Notes: generated from the letters alone by a model not told the origin. DNA of 64,000 bases from Solirubrobacterales bacterium 67-14 (GCA_001897355.1 MKST01000002.1:263811-327810), one strand, 5' to 3'; shown: positions 51,001 to 60,482, counted from the stretch's first letter. A program made the numbers and translations.

Positions 51001-51374
51001 GCACCTTCATCGACACCTCGATCCTGATCGACCACACCCGCGGTCTCCAGGCAGCACATGAGGCTTTGACCCGCGCCGTCGAGCAGGGGGAGCTTCACTC
51101 CAGCGAGATCGTCCGCACAGAACTGCTCGTGCTGATCCGAGACCAGGAACTGGAAGCGATCGCCCCACTGCTGGGAGCGATCATCTGGCACCCCGTCGAC
51201 CGGCAGATCTCCGAGGCCGCCGGCTCGCTCGGCCGCACCTGGCTGCCCTCCCACAACGGCATCGACGCCGCCGACTTCATCATCGCCGCAACAGCAACAC
51301 TGCTCAACGCGGAACTGCTGACCAAGAACGTCAAACACTTCCCGATGTTCGAGAACCTGACCGCGCCGTACTAG
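50997..51374 (+). CDS. PIN-domain toxin (VapC-like)
   Basis: FIDTSILIDHTR, IDAADFIIAATATLLNAELLTKNVKHF. Confidence 0.93.
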   Translation: MSTFIDTSILIDHTRGLQAAHEALTRAVEQGELHSSEIVRTELLVLIRDQELEAIAPLLGAIIWHPVDRQISEAAGSLGRTWLPSHNGIDAADFIIAATATLLNAELLTKNVKHFPMFENLTAPY

Positions 51375-51412
51375 CCAGATTCAGCACCGGCCTGGGGAGG
51401 TACCCTCGTTGC

Positions 51413-51640
51413 GTGACAAGGGCCGAACTACACGAACTGATTGACGCCCTGCCAGACGACTCACTGTCGGCCGTCGCGGTACTGCTCGAAAGGGCCAAGG
51501 ACCCCATCGTCGCCAAGCTTGACGCCGCACCCTACGACGACGAGGAGCTGACCGACGAGGATCGCCGGGCAGTCCACGGCGCATCAGGCGAGCCGGGTGT
51601 CCGTTGGGCGGATGCCTTCCCCGCAGAGCCACAATGTTGA
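51413..51640 (+). CDS. Antitoxin-like small protein without obvious partner
   Basis: LHELIDALPDDSLSAVAVLLERAKDP... resembles short helical antitoxins. Confidence 0.6.
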   Translation: MTRAELHELIDALPDDSLSAVAVLLERAKDPIVAKLDAAPYDDEELTDEDRRAVHGASGEPGVRWADAFPAEPQC

Positions 51641-51658
51641 CTATGACATAATTCAGTC

Positions 51659-52021
51659 ATGGCGCTGACACAGATACGTCACGATACCAGCACTTTCACT
51701 GGCAGACTGAACGCCGCGTGCGAGGGCGCGGATCTCGGGCCGACCGAGCTTTCACGGATCATGCCAGCCAGCGAACGTACCCTGCGGCGCTGGCTGGACG
51801 GCGAAAGCCTCCCCCGCCAGCGCGACCGCGAACGCGCTCTTGAAGTCGTGGTCGTGCTCGAGGAACTGGCCCGAGTGTTCAAGCCGGAGGGAGCCGCGAA
51901 TTGGCTCTTTGCCCCGAACCAGGCATTCGACTTCACCAAGCCCGCCGATCTCCTCACCGAGGGCGAGTACCGCAAGGTGATCGCAGCGATAGAAGCGATC
52001 GGCGAAGGCGTCTTCGTGTAG
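51659..52021 (+). CDS. Xre/MbcA-type antitoxin (Xre-RES module)
   Basis: HTH-like PTELSRIMPASERTLRRWLDGESLPRQ and C-terminal ANWLFAPNQAFDFTKPADLL. Confidence 0.85.
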   Translation: MALTQIRHDTSTFTGRLNAACEGADLGPTELSRIMPASERTLRRWLDGESLPRQRDRERALEVVVVLEELARVFKPEGAANWLFAPNQAFDFTKPADLLTEGEYRKVIAAIEAIGEGVFV

Positions 52022-52027
52022 CCGAAG

Positions 52028-52546
52028 GTGCTGGAGTACCTCGTTAAAGCCTTGGCCAAGGACGCGGCCGAGAAGTGGTCCGGCCTTGCTTACCGGCACA
52101 TATCCCCCACCTTCGATCCACTCTCAACCCGGGGTGCCGAACTGCACGGCGGACGCTGGAACAAGCCCGGCACGCCGGCGCTCTACCTCGCCCTCTCCAT
52201 GGAGACCGCGCGGGCCGAGTTCGACCGGCTGGTCGATTTGAGGGTCCAGGCCGCCTCCGACCTACATCCTCGAAACCTAGTTAGGGTGCAGCTCAACCTA
52301 GCCGAGGTCGTCGACCTTCAGGATGATTCGGTTCTCCGCGAGCTAGGAGCCAAAGACGGACGCTACGAGAACCTGTCTACGACCCTCTGCCAAGCTGCCG
52401 GAGAGATGGTGGCCGGCACCGGAGCCTCCGGACTGCTCGCACCGTCCGTGACCGGAATCGGCACCATCCTGGTCTCCTTCCCGCAGAACTTCACTGCCGA
52501 GGACGAGGCCAACCTGATCGACCAGACCGAGGTCGACTGGACATAG
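52028..52546 (+). CDS. RES-domain toxin (MbcT-like)
   Basis: YRHISPTFDPLSTRGAELHGGRWNKPGTPALYLALSMETARAEF. Confidence 0.9.
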   Translation: MLEYLVKALAKDAAEKWSGLAYRHISPTFDPLSTRGAELHGGRWNKPGTPALYLALSMETARAEFDRLVDLRVQAASDLHPRNLVRVQLNLAEVVDLQDDSVLRELGAKDGRYENLSTTLCQAAGEMVAGTGASGLLAPSVTGIGTILVSFPQNFTAEDEANLIDQTEVDWT

Positions 52547-52549
52547 CCG

Positions 52550-52780
52550 CTACTGGCCGGCTCGCGCCAACAGCTCTGACGCTTTCACGTCGAGTGCCTC
52601 GGCGATCTTCAAGATCACGAGATGGCTGGGGTTGTGGTTTCCCCGCTCGATGCTGCTGTAGTAGTTGCGATGGAGCCCGGCCTTGAGCGCAAGTGCTTCC
52701 TGGCTTACTCCCTGCTCTTCTCGCATGTCCCTCATAGCGCGACCCAGCGCGAGGTTTTCCGGTGGTCCGTTCGTCGGCAC
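52550..52780 (-). CDS. XRE-family HTH regulator
   Basis: LGRAMRDMREEQGVSQEALALKAGLHRNYYSSIERGNHNPSHLVILKIAEAL. Confidence 0.92.
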   Translation of the reverse strand: MPTNGPPENLALGRAMRDMREEQGVSQEALALKAGLHRNYYSSIERGNHNPSHLVILKIAEALDVKASELLARAGQ

Positions 52781-52811
52781 CAGCGCAGCATCAAGCGTTC
52801 CAGCCTATATG

Positions 52812-52855
52812 TCTACCGTAGATCAACTGTACGTTGATATGCTGTATCTAGATAC
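52812..52855. promoter_or_regulatory. Three consecutive dyads upstream of the XRE gene
   Basis: TCTAC-C-GTAGA, ATCAAC-TGTAC-GTTGAT, GTATCTAGATAC within 44 bp. Confidence 0.6.
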
Positions 52856-52927
52856 GCTGCATAGTCCGTGGTGGGCCGGCCACGATGACCTGCCTCGACA
52901 TCACCCAGAACGATGGACGGAGGAAGC

Positions 52928-53392
52928 ATGCCGACTGAAAATGACCACGAGCCGACCTTCGACGGCGACGAGGCCATGACCCCGGGCGAGTCGTTGGAGT
53001 TCGCGGTGGCCGAGATCAAGGAGCTGCTGTACGTGGCAGAGAGCGCCTGGAGCGGGATCGTGATCGCGGCAGCGGAAATCCTGGCCGAGGAGCAGGGCAT
53101 CGACCCAGACCGCACCTTCTGGGCCACGTCACCGCTTTCCCTCAGTCCGCAAGGTCTGGCCTGGGTCGACGAGGAAGCAGAAATCGCCGACCTAAAACCG
53201 CCGCCCGACCCTAGCCAGGGGTGGAAGCTCGACCCGAAACACCACAACCGGATCCGCTACTGGTGGGGAGACAAGTGGGATCCACTGGTCCTCGGTAACC
53301 CCGAGAACATCTTCGCCTACAAGAAGATCGCGGCCGGCATCGAGACAGACCCGCCGAATCCGCCGCAGATCAAGCCCGTGCTGTCTCCCTGA
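52928..53392 (+). CDS. Hypothetical protein with DUF2510-like GW..DP..RIRYWWGDKWDP segment
   Basis: QGWKLDPKHHNRIRYWWGDKWDPLVLG. Confidence 0.6.
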   Translation: MPTENDHEPTFDGDEAMTPGESLEFAVAEIKELLYVAESAWSGIVIAAAEILAEEQGIDPDRTFWATSPLSLSPQGLAWVDEEAEIADLKPPPDPSQGWKLDPKHHNRIRYWWGDKWDPLVLGNPENIFAYKKIAAGIETDPPNPPQIKPVLSP

Positions 53393-53693
53393 TCCTTGGC
53401 GCTGCCCGGGGCGGCAGCGTTGGCTCGCTTCACTCGCATCGGATGGGTGCCCAGATTTTTCCGTTGGCCTTCTCGCTGCACCTGCCAAGCGTCACTCGAC
53501 CGCAAGCCTGAGCACACCCAGATGGCGAGGCACCGCGCAACTGGCTCGTCTTCACCAAATGATCCGAGGGTGTTCCGCAAATCGTCCATTTGTGGTCAAG
53601 CCTACGCACACCGCAGGTCGGGGCCTCAGCTTCGACGGTTGGTGCTGGCCGTAGCGACACGAGGATCCCCACGTACAAGGAACCCATCAAAAC

Positions 53694-54581
53694 TCAGGAA
53701 GCGGAGACGATGTGTCCCCCAACGAAGATGCGTACGAGGCAGAGGCAAGCGGAGAACGCTGCATCCGCATCCTCATGAGGCACATTCTCTGGCACCGCCT
53801 CGTCGTCAGTCCCATGACGATCCGTCTGGCCTTGCCAAACAAGGTCCATCTGGGCTCGAACGTCGTCGACCGACCCGAGAGTCACGTTCCATTTCTCAGG
53901 GCGGTCCCTCATCGCGGAGATCATTTGACCGAGAGTCGCCCGATCATTGTTGGGCAAAATGACCGGCTTCGCCACCGCCTCGACTGCTCTCACCGCCTCC
54001 CGGTACGCACCCGTAGGGTCAGGTTGTCTTCCCATCAACTTCGACCAGGCTGCGGTCAGGTGATTGTGCGCCCGAGTCGCGTCGGTTGCCGTGTGTTCCA
54101 GCACGTCAGCCACCGGACCCACCGCGCGGCGCGTCAATCGATAGACCGACCCGCTGGAGGTCACTTCCCACGCGGAACCACCTTGACGAAGCTTGAGATT
54201 CAGGTCCGCGGTCCAATGTTCCGCGACAGTCCGCTCGTCCATGTGCTCACCACTCGAGAAACGCGGCCAGTGCGCGACCATCCAATCGATCACATCCAGG
54301 GCAAACTCCTGGTCGAGATTCACGCGTGCGATTAGGTCGTTCAAGCGACGCCAATCATCGCCTCCGCTAAGTGGCTCTTGGAGGCGCATCTCAAGTTGAA
54401 GATCAGTGAGGGCATCGTTTCTGATGAATGGCCCGTCATAAGGATCGTCGATCTCGAAAGACGCCTTAATCCAGTTGACGACGGGATCCCGAAGCCATGG
54501 GGGCAGACCTTCGTGAGGTTCGTCAAAACGAGGATCGGTCTCCCCCTGAAGCGATAAGGGCCGCCACGTCACGGCAGCCAT
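53694..54581 (-). CDS. Hypothetical protein, possibly abortive-infection/HEPN-like C-terminal domain
   Basis: GAYREAVRAVEAVAKPVILPNNDRATLGQMISAMRD...LVWQGQTDRHGT; family assignment tentative. Confidence 0.55.
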   Translation of the reverse strand: MAAVTWRPLSLQGETDPRFDEPHEGLPPWLRDPVVNWIKASFEIDDPYDGPFIRNDALTDLQLEMRLQEPLSGGDDWRRLNDLIARVNLDQEFALDVIDWMVAHWPRFSSGEHMDERTVAEHWTADLNLKLRQGGSAWEVTSSGSVYRLTRRAVGPVADVLEHTATDATRAHNHLTAAWSKLMGRQPDPTGAYREAVRAVEAVAKPVILPNNDRATLGQMISAMRDRPEKWNVTLGSVDDVRAQMDLVWQGQTDRHGTDDEAVPENVPHEDADAAFSACLCLVRIFVGGHIVSAS

Positions 54582-54594
54582 CGCAATCTCGGCT

Positions 54595-55017
54595 TCATCG
54601 GATCAGCTGAACCTCGACCGCGACATCCGCGTCCGCCCAAACACGATCGGTCGTGAGCGCTGGTACTCCAAGCCGTTCTGCCAGCACAAGGCAAGCACGA
54701 TCAGCTAACGAAAGCCCCTGCTTCACCGTCAACGGACGTAGCCGTGCTACCTCGACACAATCCGCATCGGTCATGGGTTCGATGCTCAACGATCGTCCGA
54801 GAAGTCCCCGTTCGCGGTAGTCGGCTTCCAAGGCCACGGGGTCTCCGCCATCCATAGCCACCTTTGACAGCACCTCGGCCCAATTGACCACGCTGATGGT
54901 CGCGCGTCCAACCAGGGCGGAGGCGACTACTTCTTGACCGTCTTCACCATGTAGAAACGCGATCAGCGCCGAAGCATCCAGAACAGCCGTAGCCGTCCCG
55001 TCATCACTACTTGCCAC
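54595..55017 (-). CDS. PIN-domain toxin (VapC-like)
   Basis: AVLDASALIAFLHGEDG, LSLADRACLVLAERLGVPALTTDRVWA. Confidence 0.92.
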   Translation of the reverse strand: MASSDDGTATAVLDASALIAFLHGEDGQEVVASALVGRATISVVNWAEVLSKVAMDGGDPVALEADYRERGLLGRSLSIEPMTDADCVEVARLRPLTVKQGLSLADRACLVLAERLGVPALTTDRVWADADVAVEVQLIR

Positions 55018-55195
55018 TAGACCGCTTGGTCTTGTGGCTCGACTCGTCCGCGCGGGCTTCAGCCCGACGCTCTGCGATCAGCTCGTCGGCCAGGTTTCGA
55101 CCCGGCGCCAAGTGGACGATGCTGCCCTGCGCATATTCGATCGCGGCGAGGCGCTCCTTCTCCTCGGCGTCAGTGACTTTGATCGCGTTAGCCAT
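55007..55195 (-). CDS. Cognate antitoxin of the PIN toxin
   Basis: 62-aa ORF directly upstream and overlapping the toxin start. Confidence 0.75.
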   Translation of the reverse strand: MANAIKVTDAEEKERLAAIEYAQGSIVHLAPGRNLADELIAERRAEARADESSHKTKRSSGK

Positions 55196-55677
55196 AGCTT
55201 GATCTTACCGAGCAATCTCCGTCTTCCAACCGATTTCCAAACTCACGGTGCCAGACTTCCTGTCCGTTGGAGGCCCACAACCACAACTGGCTCATCGACT
55301 CGGATTCTGCTCTCCAGCGCTCCTCGGACCCCAACCAGCCACCGACCCACACAGTATCACCAGAACATACGTTCGCACGACGAGGTCGTGCCCGTATAGA
55401 GCTGACATCGTCTGAAACGCAAGCACACGCCCGAAACGCCTTGTGCAACAGGTGCAATCCACCGCAGTATGCGAATGGTCCTCGGCTAGCCAGTCGTCGA
55501 ACGAAAACCCGCGTCTTCTCTCGGATCAATGACGGAGAACCGACACTTACCCACTGGCGGCCACGTCCTACTAGTCGGGTGGCCGATGTGCCGTAACGCG
55601 ATTGATTGGGCCCCCGCCACATCCAACTACGCACCCTCAGCGTCAACCTGTCATCCGCCTCGGCTACCGTGAATCGC

Positions 55678-56601
55678 ATGCCCCACCCGCAGGTAGTCGA
55701 AAACACCGAGAATCAGTTCCCGCTACCTCCGAGCGGTCTCGAGTTCGGCGACCAGCTAGTCGCCGAACTGGGCACGGCGCTGCATGCGGTCCTAGACCAC
55801 TCCGGCGTCCGATTCGACGACATCAACGCTCGCACTAGCAGTGTATTCGTCGTGGGCTGGAATAAGCAGCAGTGGACCCAACTCCCTGGAGAAGCGGCGC
55901 CGTACGTCGGGCAAGCTCGCAAGGCCCTGACACGCCTCCGCGAATTCTCGGCCTGCGCCTCCCAAGATGCCCCTGACCGTCTCTCTGAGCTATCCGAGCT
56001 TGAGGATGCCTTCGAACGCCTTATCGAGCAACCGGGTGGCACCTATCCCGGTGGTGCACCCCATTCGACGATCGAGAAGATCCGCGAAAGGCTGGATCAG
56101 CAGCTCGCCGAATACCCGGCCATCGTTCGTCGCCTCCCATGCGCCCACGGTTTGGACCAGCGCCTGCTCGTTGTTGACACAAGCGCACTGCTCGATCGCC
56201 CCAATCTTCAAGACTGGACCCTTGACGATCAGGCGTGGGTCGTCGTTTTCGTGCCGCAGGTGCTCTCCGAACTCGACGAGCGCAAGCGTGATCCCCATAC
56301 GCGGGACGCCGCGCAAAAGGTGATCCGCCAGCTGGAGGAGTTCGACCGCCGCGGCGAGACCACCGTCGGCGTGCCGCTCGCCGGCAAGCTCACCGTCCGA
56401 GAAGTCGCCATTACCCCAAACATGAGCCAGACACTGCCGTGGCTGCACGCCGACACGCCCGACGACCTCATTATCGCCAGCGCGCTCGAGCTGCGCTGGG
56501 AAGACCTCACGAGCAGCATCGCCATCGCGGCCAGCGACCGCAACGTCCGAAATAAGGCGCGTCTCGCGGGCCTTGGAGTCATCCGGACCACCGAGCTGTA
56601 G
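55678..56601 (+). CDS. Stand-alone PIN-domain protein with long N-terminal extension
   Basis: LLVVDTSALLDRPNL...FVPQVLSELDERKRDPHTRDAAQKVIRQLEE; NVRNKARLAGL. Confidence 0.8.
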   Translation: MPHPQVVENTENQFPLPPSGLEFGDQLVAELGTALHAVLDHSGVRFDDINARTSSVFVVGWNKQQWTQLPGEAAPYVGQARKALTRLREFSACASQDAPDRLSELSELEDAFERLIEQPGGTYPGGAPHSTIEKIRERLDQQLAEYPAIVRRLPCAHGLDQRLLVVDTSALLDRPNLQDWTLDDQAWVVVFVPQVLSELDERKRDPHTRDAAQKVIRQLEEFDRRGETTVGVPLAGKLTVREVAITPNMSQTLPWLHADTPDDLIIASALELRWEDLTSSIAIAASDRNVRNKARLAGLGVIRTTEL

Positions 56602-56732
56602 CGTCCAGGGGCCGTAGTGAGCGAGCGCTCGCACGGCGTCCCGCCGAGGCCTGAGGTAACCTCGAAATGTGCTTCTCAAGCCTTCAGGCAGGATAGGTGT
56701 ATGGAAACAGTCCGCTTAGTACTGGCAGACTT

Positions 56733-56771
56733 ATTACCACGCTAATCGTTTCTGCTTATGGCGGTGGTAAT
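56733..56771. promoter_or_regulatory. Inverted repeat ATTACCAC...GTGGTAAT upstream of the AAA ATPase gene
   Basis: 8-bp perfect arms with 23-bp spacer, 12 bp before the ATG. Confidence 0.5.
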
Positions 56772-56782
56772 CTACAGGTGCC

Positions 56783-57970
56783 ATGACCGCAGATTCTTAC
56801 CACAAGTCAGAGCAGCTAGATCCCACTGAGAAAGTGATCGTGGACCTAGTGCGACTCGGCTTGGATGGCGACGACGCATCGATTCGCCAGTTGGCTCGTA
56901 AACTCCTTCGCCAACGCAAGGGCAAGCCGGTCTCTGACACCTTCCGTGAACACCTAGGCAGCTTGCTTGTAGGGACCGACACGTCGCCAACACGCGGAGG
57001 GCAGCGTGCGGCAATGCCACTTGAGCCCGAGAGTCAGCTACCGCTCGCATCCGTGGAGGAACGACCGGTCGTCGAGGAGCCCATACTCAGTCCCAAGGCT
57101 ACTGAAGCGATCGGGCAGTTAGTGGCAGAACGTCGCGCTGCTTCGCAGCTGCAAGCCGCTGGCCTGGAACCACCCAAGACGGTACTCCTGTCCGGGCGAC
57201 CGGGGGTAGGTAAGACGATGACGGCGCGCTATCTTGCTCAAGAGTTGGAGTTGCCACTAGTCGGTGTTGAGTTGGCAACGTTGATGTCGAGTCTGCTAGG
57301 CAAGACCGGTCAAAACCTGCGGCAGCTGCTGGTCTACGCGCGGCAGGCACCGTGTGTGTTGCTGCTAGACGAGTTCGACGCCGTCGCCAAGCGTCGCGAC
57401 GACCAAAGCGATATCGGCGAGCTCAAGCGACTAGTCAACGTGCTGCTGGTGGAACTCGATCGTTGGCCCGCGAGCGGACTGCTGGTGGCAGCCACTAATC
57501 ACCCGCAGTTGCTCGATCCCGCGGTCGATCGGCGCTTTGACCTGCGCCTCGATCTCGACTTACCCGAATTGGAGGAGCGCATCGCGATCCTTGGACGGGC
57601 CGTTCGGCGTGCCGGCCAAGTCTCATCATGCGATGTGTTGGCAGCCTGTGCGTTGGCACTGAACGGTTCTAGTGGAGCCGACCTCGAACAGACGGTCGCG
57701 CACGCCGCGCGGCGTGCGGTTCTGGACGAAGTGAGCTTCGAGCGAATCCTCAGCGAGACGGTGCTGAAGCCGCTGGGAGATTGGTCCGACGCGGACACGA
57801 CTGAACGGGCGGCGTTCTGCGCGCTGGCAATTGATCAGCTCGGTCTTTCTCAACGTGAAATCGCCAAGTTGCTTGGGATCTCACATCCCACCGTCGGGAA
57901 GCTTGCGCAACGCTGGCGTACCGAGCTTAGCCCGCAGGCTGTACCCGAGCCCATGTTGGCGGCGAGCTGA
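56783..57970 (+). CDS. AAA ATPase, IetA-like, with C-terminal HTH
   Basis: SGRPGVGKTMTARYLA Walker A, CVLLLDEFDAVAKRR Walker B; LGLSQREIAKLLGISHPTVGKLAQRWR HTH. Confidence 0.88.
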   Translation: MTADSYHKSEQLDPTEKVIVDLVRLGLDGDDASIRQLARKLLRQRKGKPVSDTFREHLGSLLVGTDTSPTRGGQRAAMPLEPESQLPLASVEERPVVEEPILSPKATEAIGQLVAERRAASQLQAAGLEPPKTVLLSGRPGVGKTMTARYLAQELELPLVGVELATLMSSLLGKTGQNLRQLLVYARQAPCVLLLDEFDAVAKRRDDQSDIGELKRLVNVLLVELDRWPASGLLVAATNHPQLLDPAVDRRFDLRLDLDLPELEERIAILGRAVRRAGQVSSCDVLAACALALNGSSGADLEQTVAHAARRAVLDEVSFERILSETVLKPLGDWSDADTTERAAFCALAIDQLGLSQREIAKLLGISHPTVGKLAQRWRTELSPQAVPEPMLAAS

Positions 57971-60342
57971 TGGCCTCCGACGATCGCGCCCGTAACCCAG
58001 TCGAGACGCAGCGTCCGTTGCTGGCGGGAGGAGAGCGACTGCGCGGCGAGGTCGAACGAGCAAGTGGCGGGGGTCCAAAGTGGCATCCACGTTCGCTTGA
58101 GCAGGCTCGCGAGATCCTCACCCCACAGGTCGCCGCGTTGCAGCGAGACGTCGCCGAGACCCCCAGTGGCCTGCGTGGCGCACGAGTCATCTTCGAAGCC
58201 ACGGTATTGCCCAACTACCTGGCCAACAGCTATTTCCCAGCCGAGTTGTTCCGCGCGGCAGACCTTGTGCCTGTTGGAACACGCGGCGCGGTCGCCGAGT
58301 ACAAGACCAAAAGCCGCCCGAGCGAGCCACGTCCCACCAAGACCTACCTGCTAGCCGGCGACGAACGGTCGCTAACGAAGGTGTCGGAACTGCTGCATGA
58401 GGCGGGGCCAGCACGCGGCATGAGCGCAACCGCACGCGATGCTCTTCGCCAGTTTGATGTGGTTCGGATGCCTCCCGTCGACGATGTACTGCGCAGCGAG
58501 CCCGACGCTCCCGCTGGAGCACTGGTCACATGGGAAGCCGTGCTGCATCCGGCGATCGCTGCCGGAGGCGAGCCCAGCGAGACCGAGCGCCGCTCCGTGC
58601 TGGAGAAGTGGGAAGCGTGGATCAGCCAGCTCGGTGGTGAGGTCGCTGTCGACTATGAGCGCCCGGTTAAGGGCCTCACATTCATACCCGTCCGACTGCC
58701 CGCCGATGCTGGCGAGATCGCGGCACGCTTCAACCCGTTGCGAGCGCTGCGACCCATGCCCCAGGTCCGACCGGTGCCAGTCGGGCCGTTGCGGATCGCA
58801 ACCACCGACACGCAACTGCCTACACCGCCCGCCGGTCAGCGGCCGCAGTCTGACGTGCGTATCGCTGCTTTCGACGGGGGACTCGATGACACCGTTGCTC
58901 ATGTAGGGCCGTTCGCGACGAACATCGACGTGACGCCGGAACTCCCCGACTCTCAGGCGGTTGCGCACGGAACGATGGTTACCAGCGCCTTGCTCTATGG
59001 CGCATTCGAACCGGATCAGCAGCTGCGCACTCCCGATGTCGGCGTCGACCATTTTCGTGTTCTGCCGGTACCCGCGAGCGATCAGTGGGATGTCGACCTG
59101 TACTGGATTTTGGATCGAATCGTAGAGCTGGTCAGACAGCGCGACTACCCGATCGTCAATCTCAGCCTCGGTCCGAACCTGTGTCTCGACGATGACGACG
59201 AACCGCACGCTTGGACAGCCCGACTGGATGAACTCACTGAGCAGCACGGGACGCTGTTCGTGTGTGCGGTGGGCAACAATGGCGAAAACGATGGCGACGC
59301 CGGCCTTAATCGCATCCAGGTACCCGGTGACATGGTCAATGGGATCGGGGTCGGTGCTTGCGACCGAGAGGCACCACACTCCTCGTGGAAGCGTGCCGCC
59401 TACAGCGCGATCGGTCCTGGTCGGCCGGGAGCGCGAATCCAGCCGATCGGTGTCGCGTTCGGCGGAAGCAACCACGCGCCGTATCGCGGAATCGCTCCCG
59501 GTGGCACAATCGGCGAAGCCCAGGGAACAAGCTTCGCTGCACCGACCGTCGCGCATGGGCTTGCGGCACTGACGGCGACCATCGGCCAAGACGCCGCGAC
59601 CCCCGACGTACTGCGTGCGTTCGCGATCCACTTCGCCGAGCCTGGTACTGACAACACGCTCATTGACCAGGTCGGGTTCGGTCGGCTGGCAGAGCGCTAC
59701 GATCCTCACTGGGATCTGCCGCCGCAGGACGTAACGATCCTCTACCGCGATGAGATCGAGCGCGGGCAAACGATCGCGTTGCCGTTCCCGCTGCCTGCCG
59801 ATGTCGTCTCAGGTCGGACGCTGAACCTCCGCTGGACGCTCGCCTTCGTTGCCCCAACCGATCCGACCGATCCCGTCGATTACACCCAGTCAGGATTGGA
59901 GGTCGCCTTCCGACCCCATGCGCGCCGCTATACCTTCCGCAAGACCGGGACCAACAAGTCGGTTCAACTCGACGTACAACGTGATCGCGAGAAGGTGCTC
60001 AAGCGGTTGCGCGACGGATGGGTTCCCGCGCCGCTCCCGACCACTCGCGCATCCGAGCGCCGCCGCAACGAAATACTCCAGCGCGAAGAGGGCAAGTGGG
60101 AGACTGCCTTGCACTACACCGAGCGCATGCGCTCCTCAAGCCTGTTCGATCCACAGCTCACTGTCTCCTATCTCGCACGCGAAGGCGGCACTCTTGTTGC
60201 CGCACCGCCGCTTGCATTCGCGATGCTGCTGACCATCCAAGCACCTACCGGAGTTGAGCTCTACGACGCTGTCCGGTCACGCTTCAACGTTCTAACACCG
60301 CTGACGGCGCAGATCCCGCTCAGGCTCCGCGCACAGAGCTAA
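57970..60342 (+). CDS. Subtilisin-like (S8) serine protease, IetS-like
   Basis: Catalytic triad motifs IAAFDGGL (D), AHGTMVTSALL (H), GTSFAAPTVAHGL (S); overlaps the ATPase stop. Confidence 0.88.
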   Translation: MASDDRARNPVETQRPLLAGGERLRGEVERASGGGPKWHPRSLEQAREILTPQVAALQRDVAETPSGLRGARVIFEATVLPNYLANSYFPAELFRAADLVPVGTRGAVAEYKTKSRPSEPRPTKTYLLAGDERSLTKVSELLHEAGPARGMSATARDALRQFDVVRMPPVDDVLRSEPDAPAGALVTWEAVLHPAIAAGGEPSETERRSVLEKWEAWISQLGGEVAVDYERPVKGLTFIPVRLPADAGEIAARFNPLRALRPMPQVRPVPVGPLRIATTDTQLPTPPAGQRPQSDVRIAAFDGGLDDTVAHVGPFATNIDVTPELPDSQAVAHGTMVTSALLYGAFEPDQQLRTPDVGVDHFRVLPVPASDQWDVDLYWILDRIVELVRQRDYPIVNLSLGPNLCLDDDDEPHAWTARLDELTEQHGTLFVCAVGNNGENDGDAGLNRIQVPGDMVNGIGVGACDREAPHSSWKRAAYSAIGPGRPGARIQPIGVAFGGSNHAPYRGIAPGGTIGEAQGTSFAAPTVAHGLAALTATIGQDAATPDVLRAFAIHFAEPGTDNTLIDQVGFGRLAERYDPHWDLPPQDVTILYRDEIERGQTIALPFPLPADVVSGRTLNLRWTLAFVAPTDPTDPVDYTQSGLEVAFRPHARRYTFRKTGTNKSVQLDVQRDREKVLKRLRDGWVPAPLPTTRASERRRNEILQREEGKWETALHYTERMRSSSLFDPQLTVSYLAREGGTLVAAPPLAFAMLLTIQAPTGVELYDAVRSRFNVLTPLTAQIPLRLRAQS

Positions 60343-60409
60343 GCGCAACCATGCTCGCCGGCGGCGTGTCGGTTCGGCGGACCATTCCTAAACTGACGAT
60401 CCGCCGTCG

Positions 60410-60431
60410 CGGTACATTAACTGGTACATCG
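60410..60431. promoter_or_regulatory. Right-end copy of candidate integrase arm site
   Basis: CGGTACATTAACTGGTACATCG mirrors CGGTACATATTTGGTACATCG at 44031-44051. Confidence 0.6.
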
Positions 60432-60482
60432 AGAGCGCCCCGCGGTGGTGGGCGTGACCCGTGAGGGTCGCGCATCCCGCTT

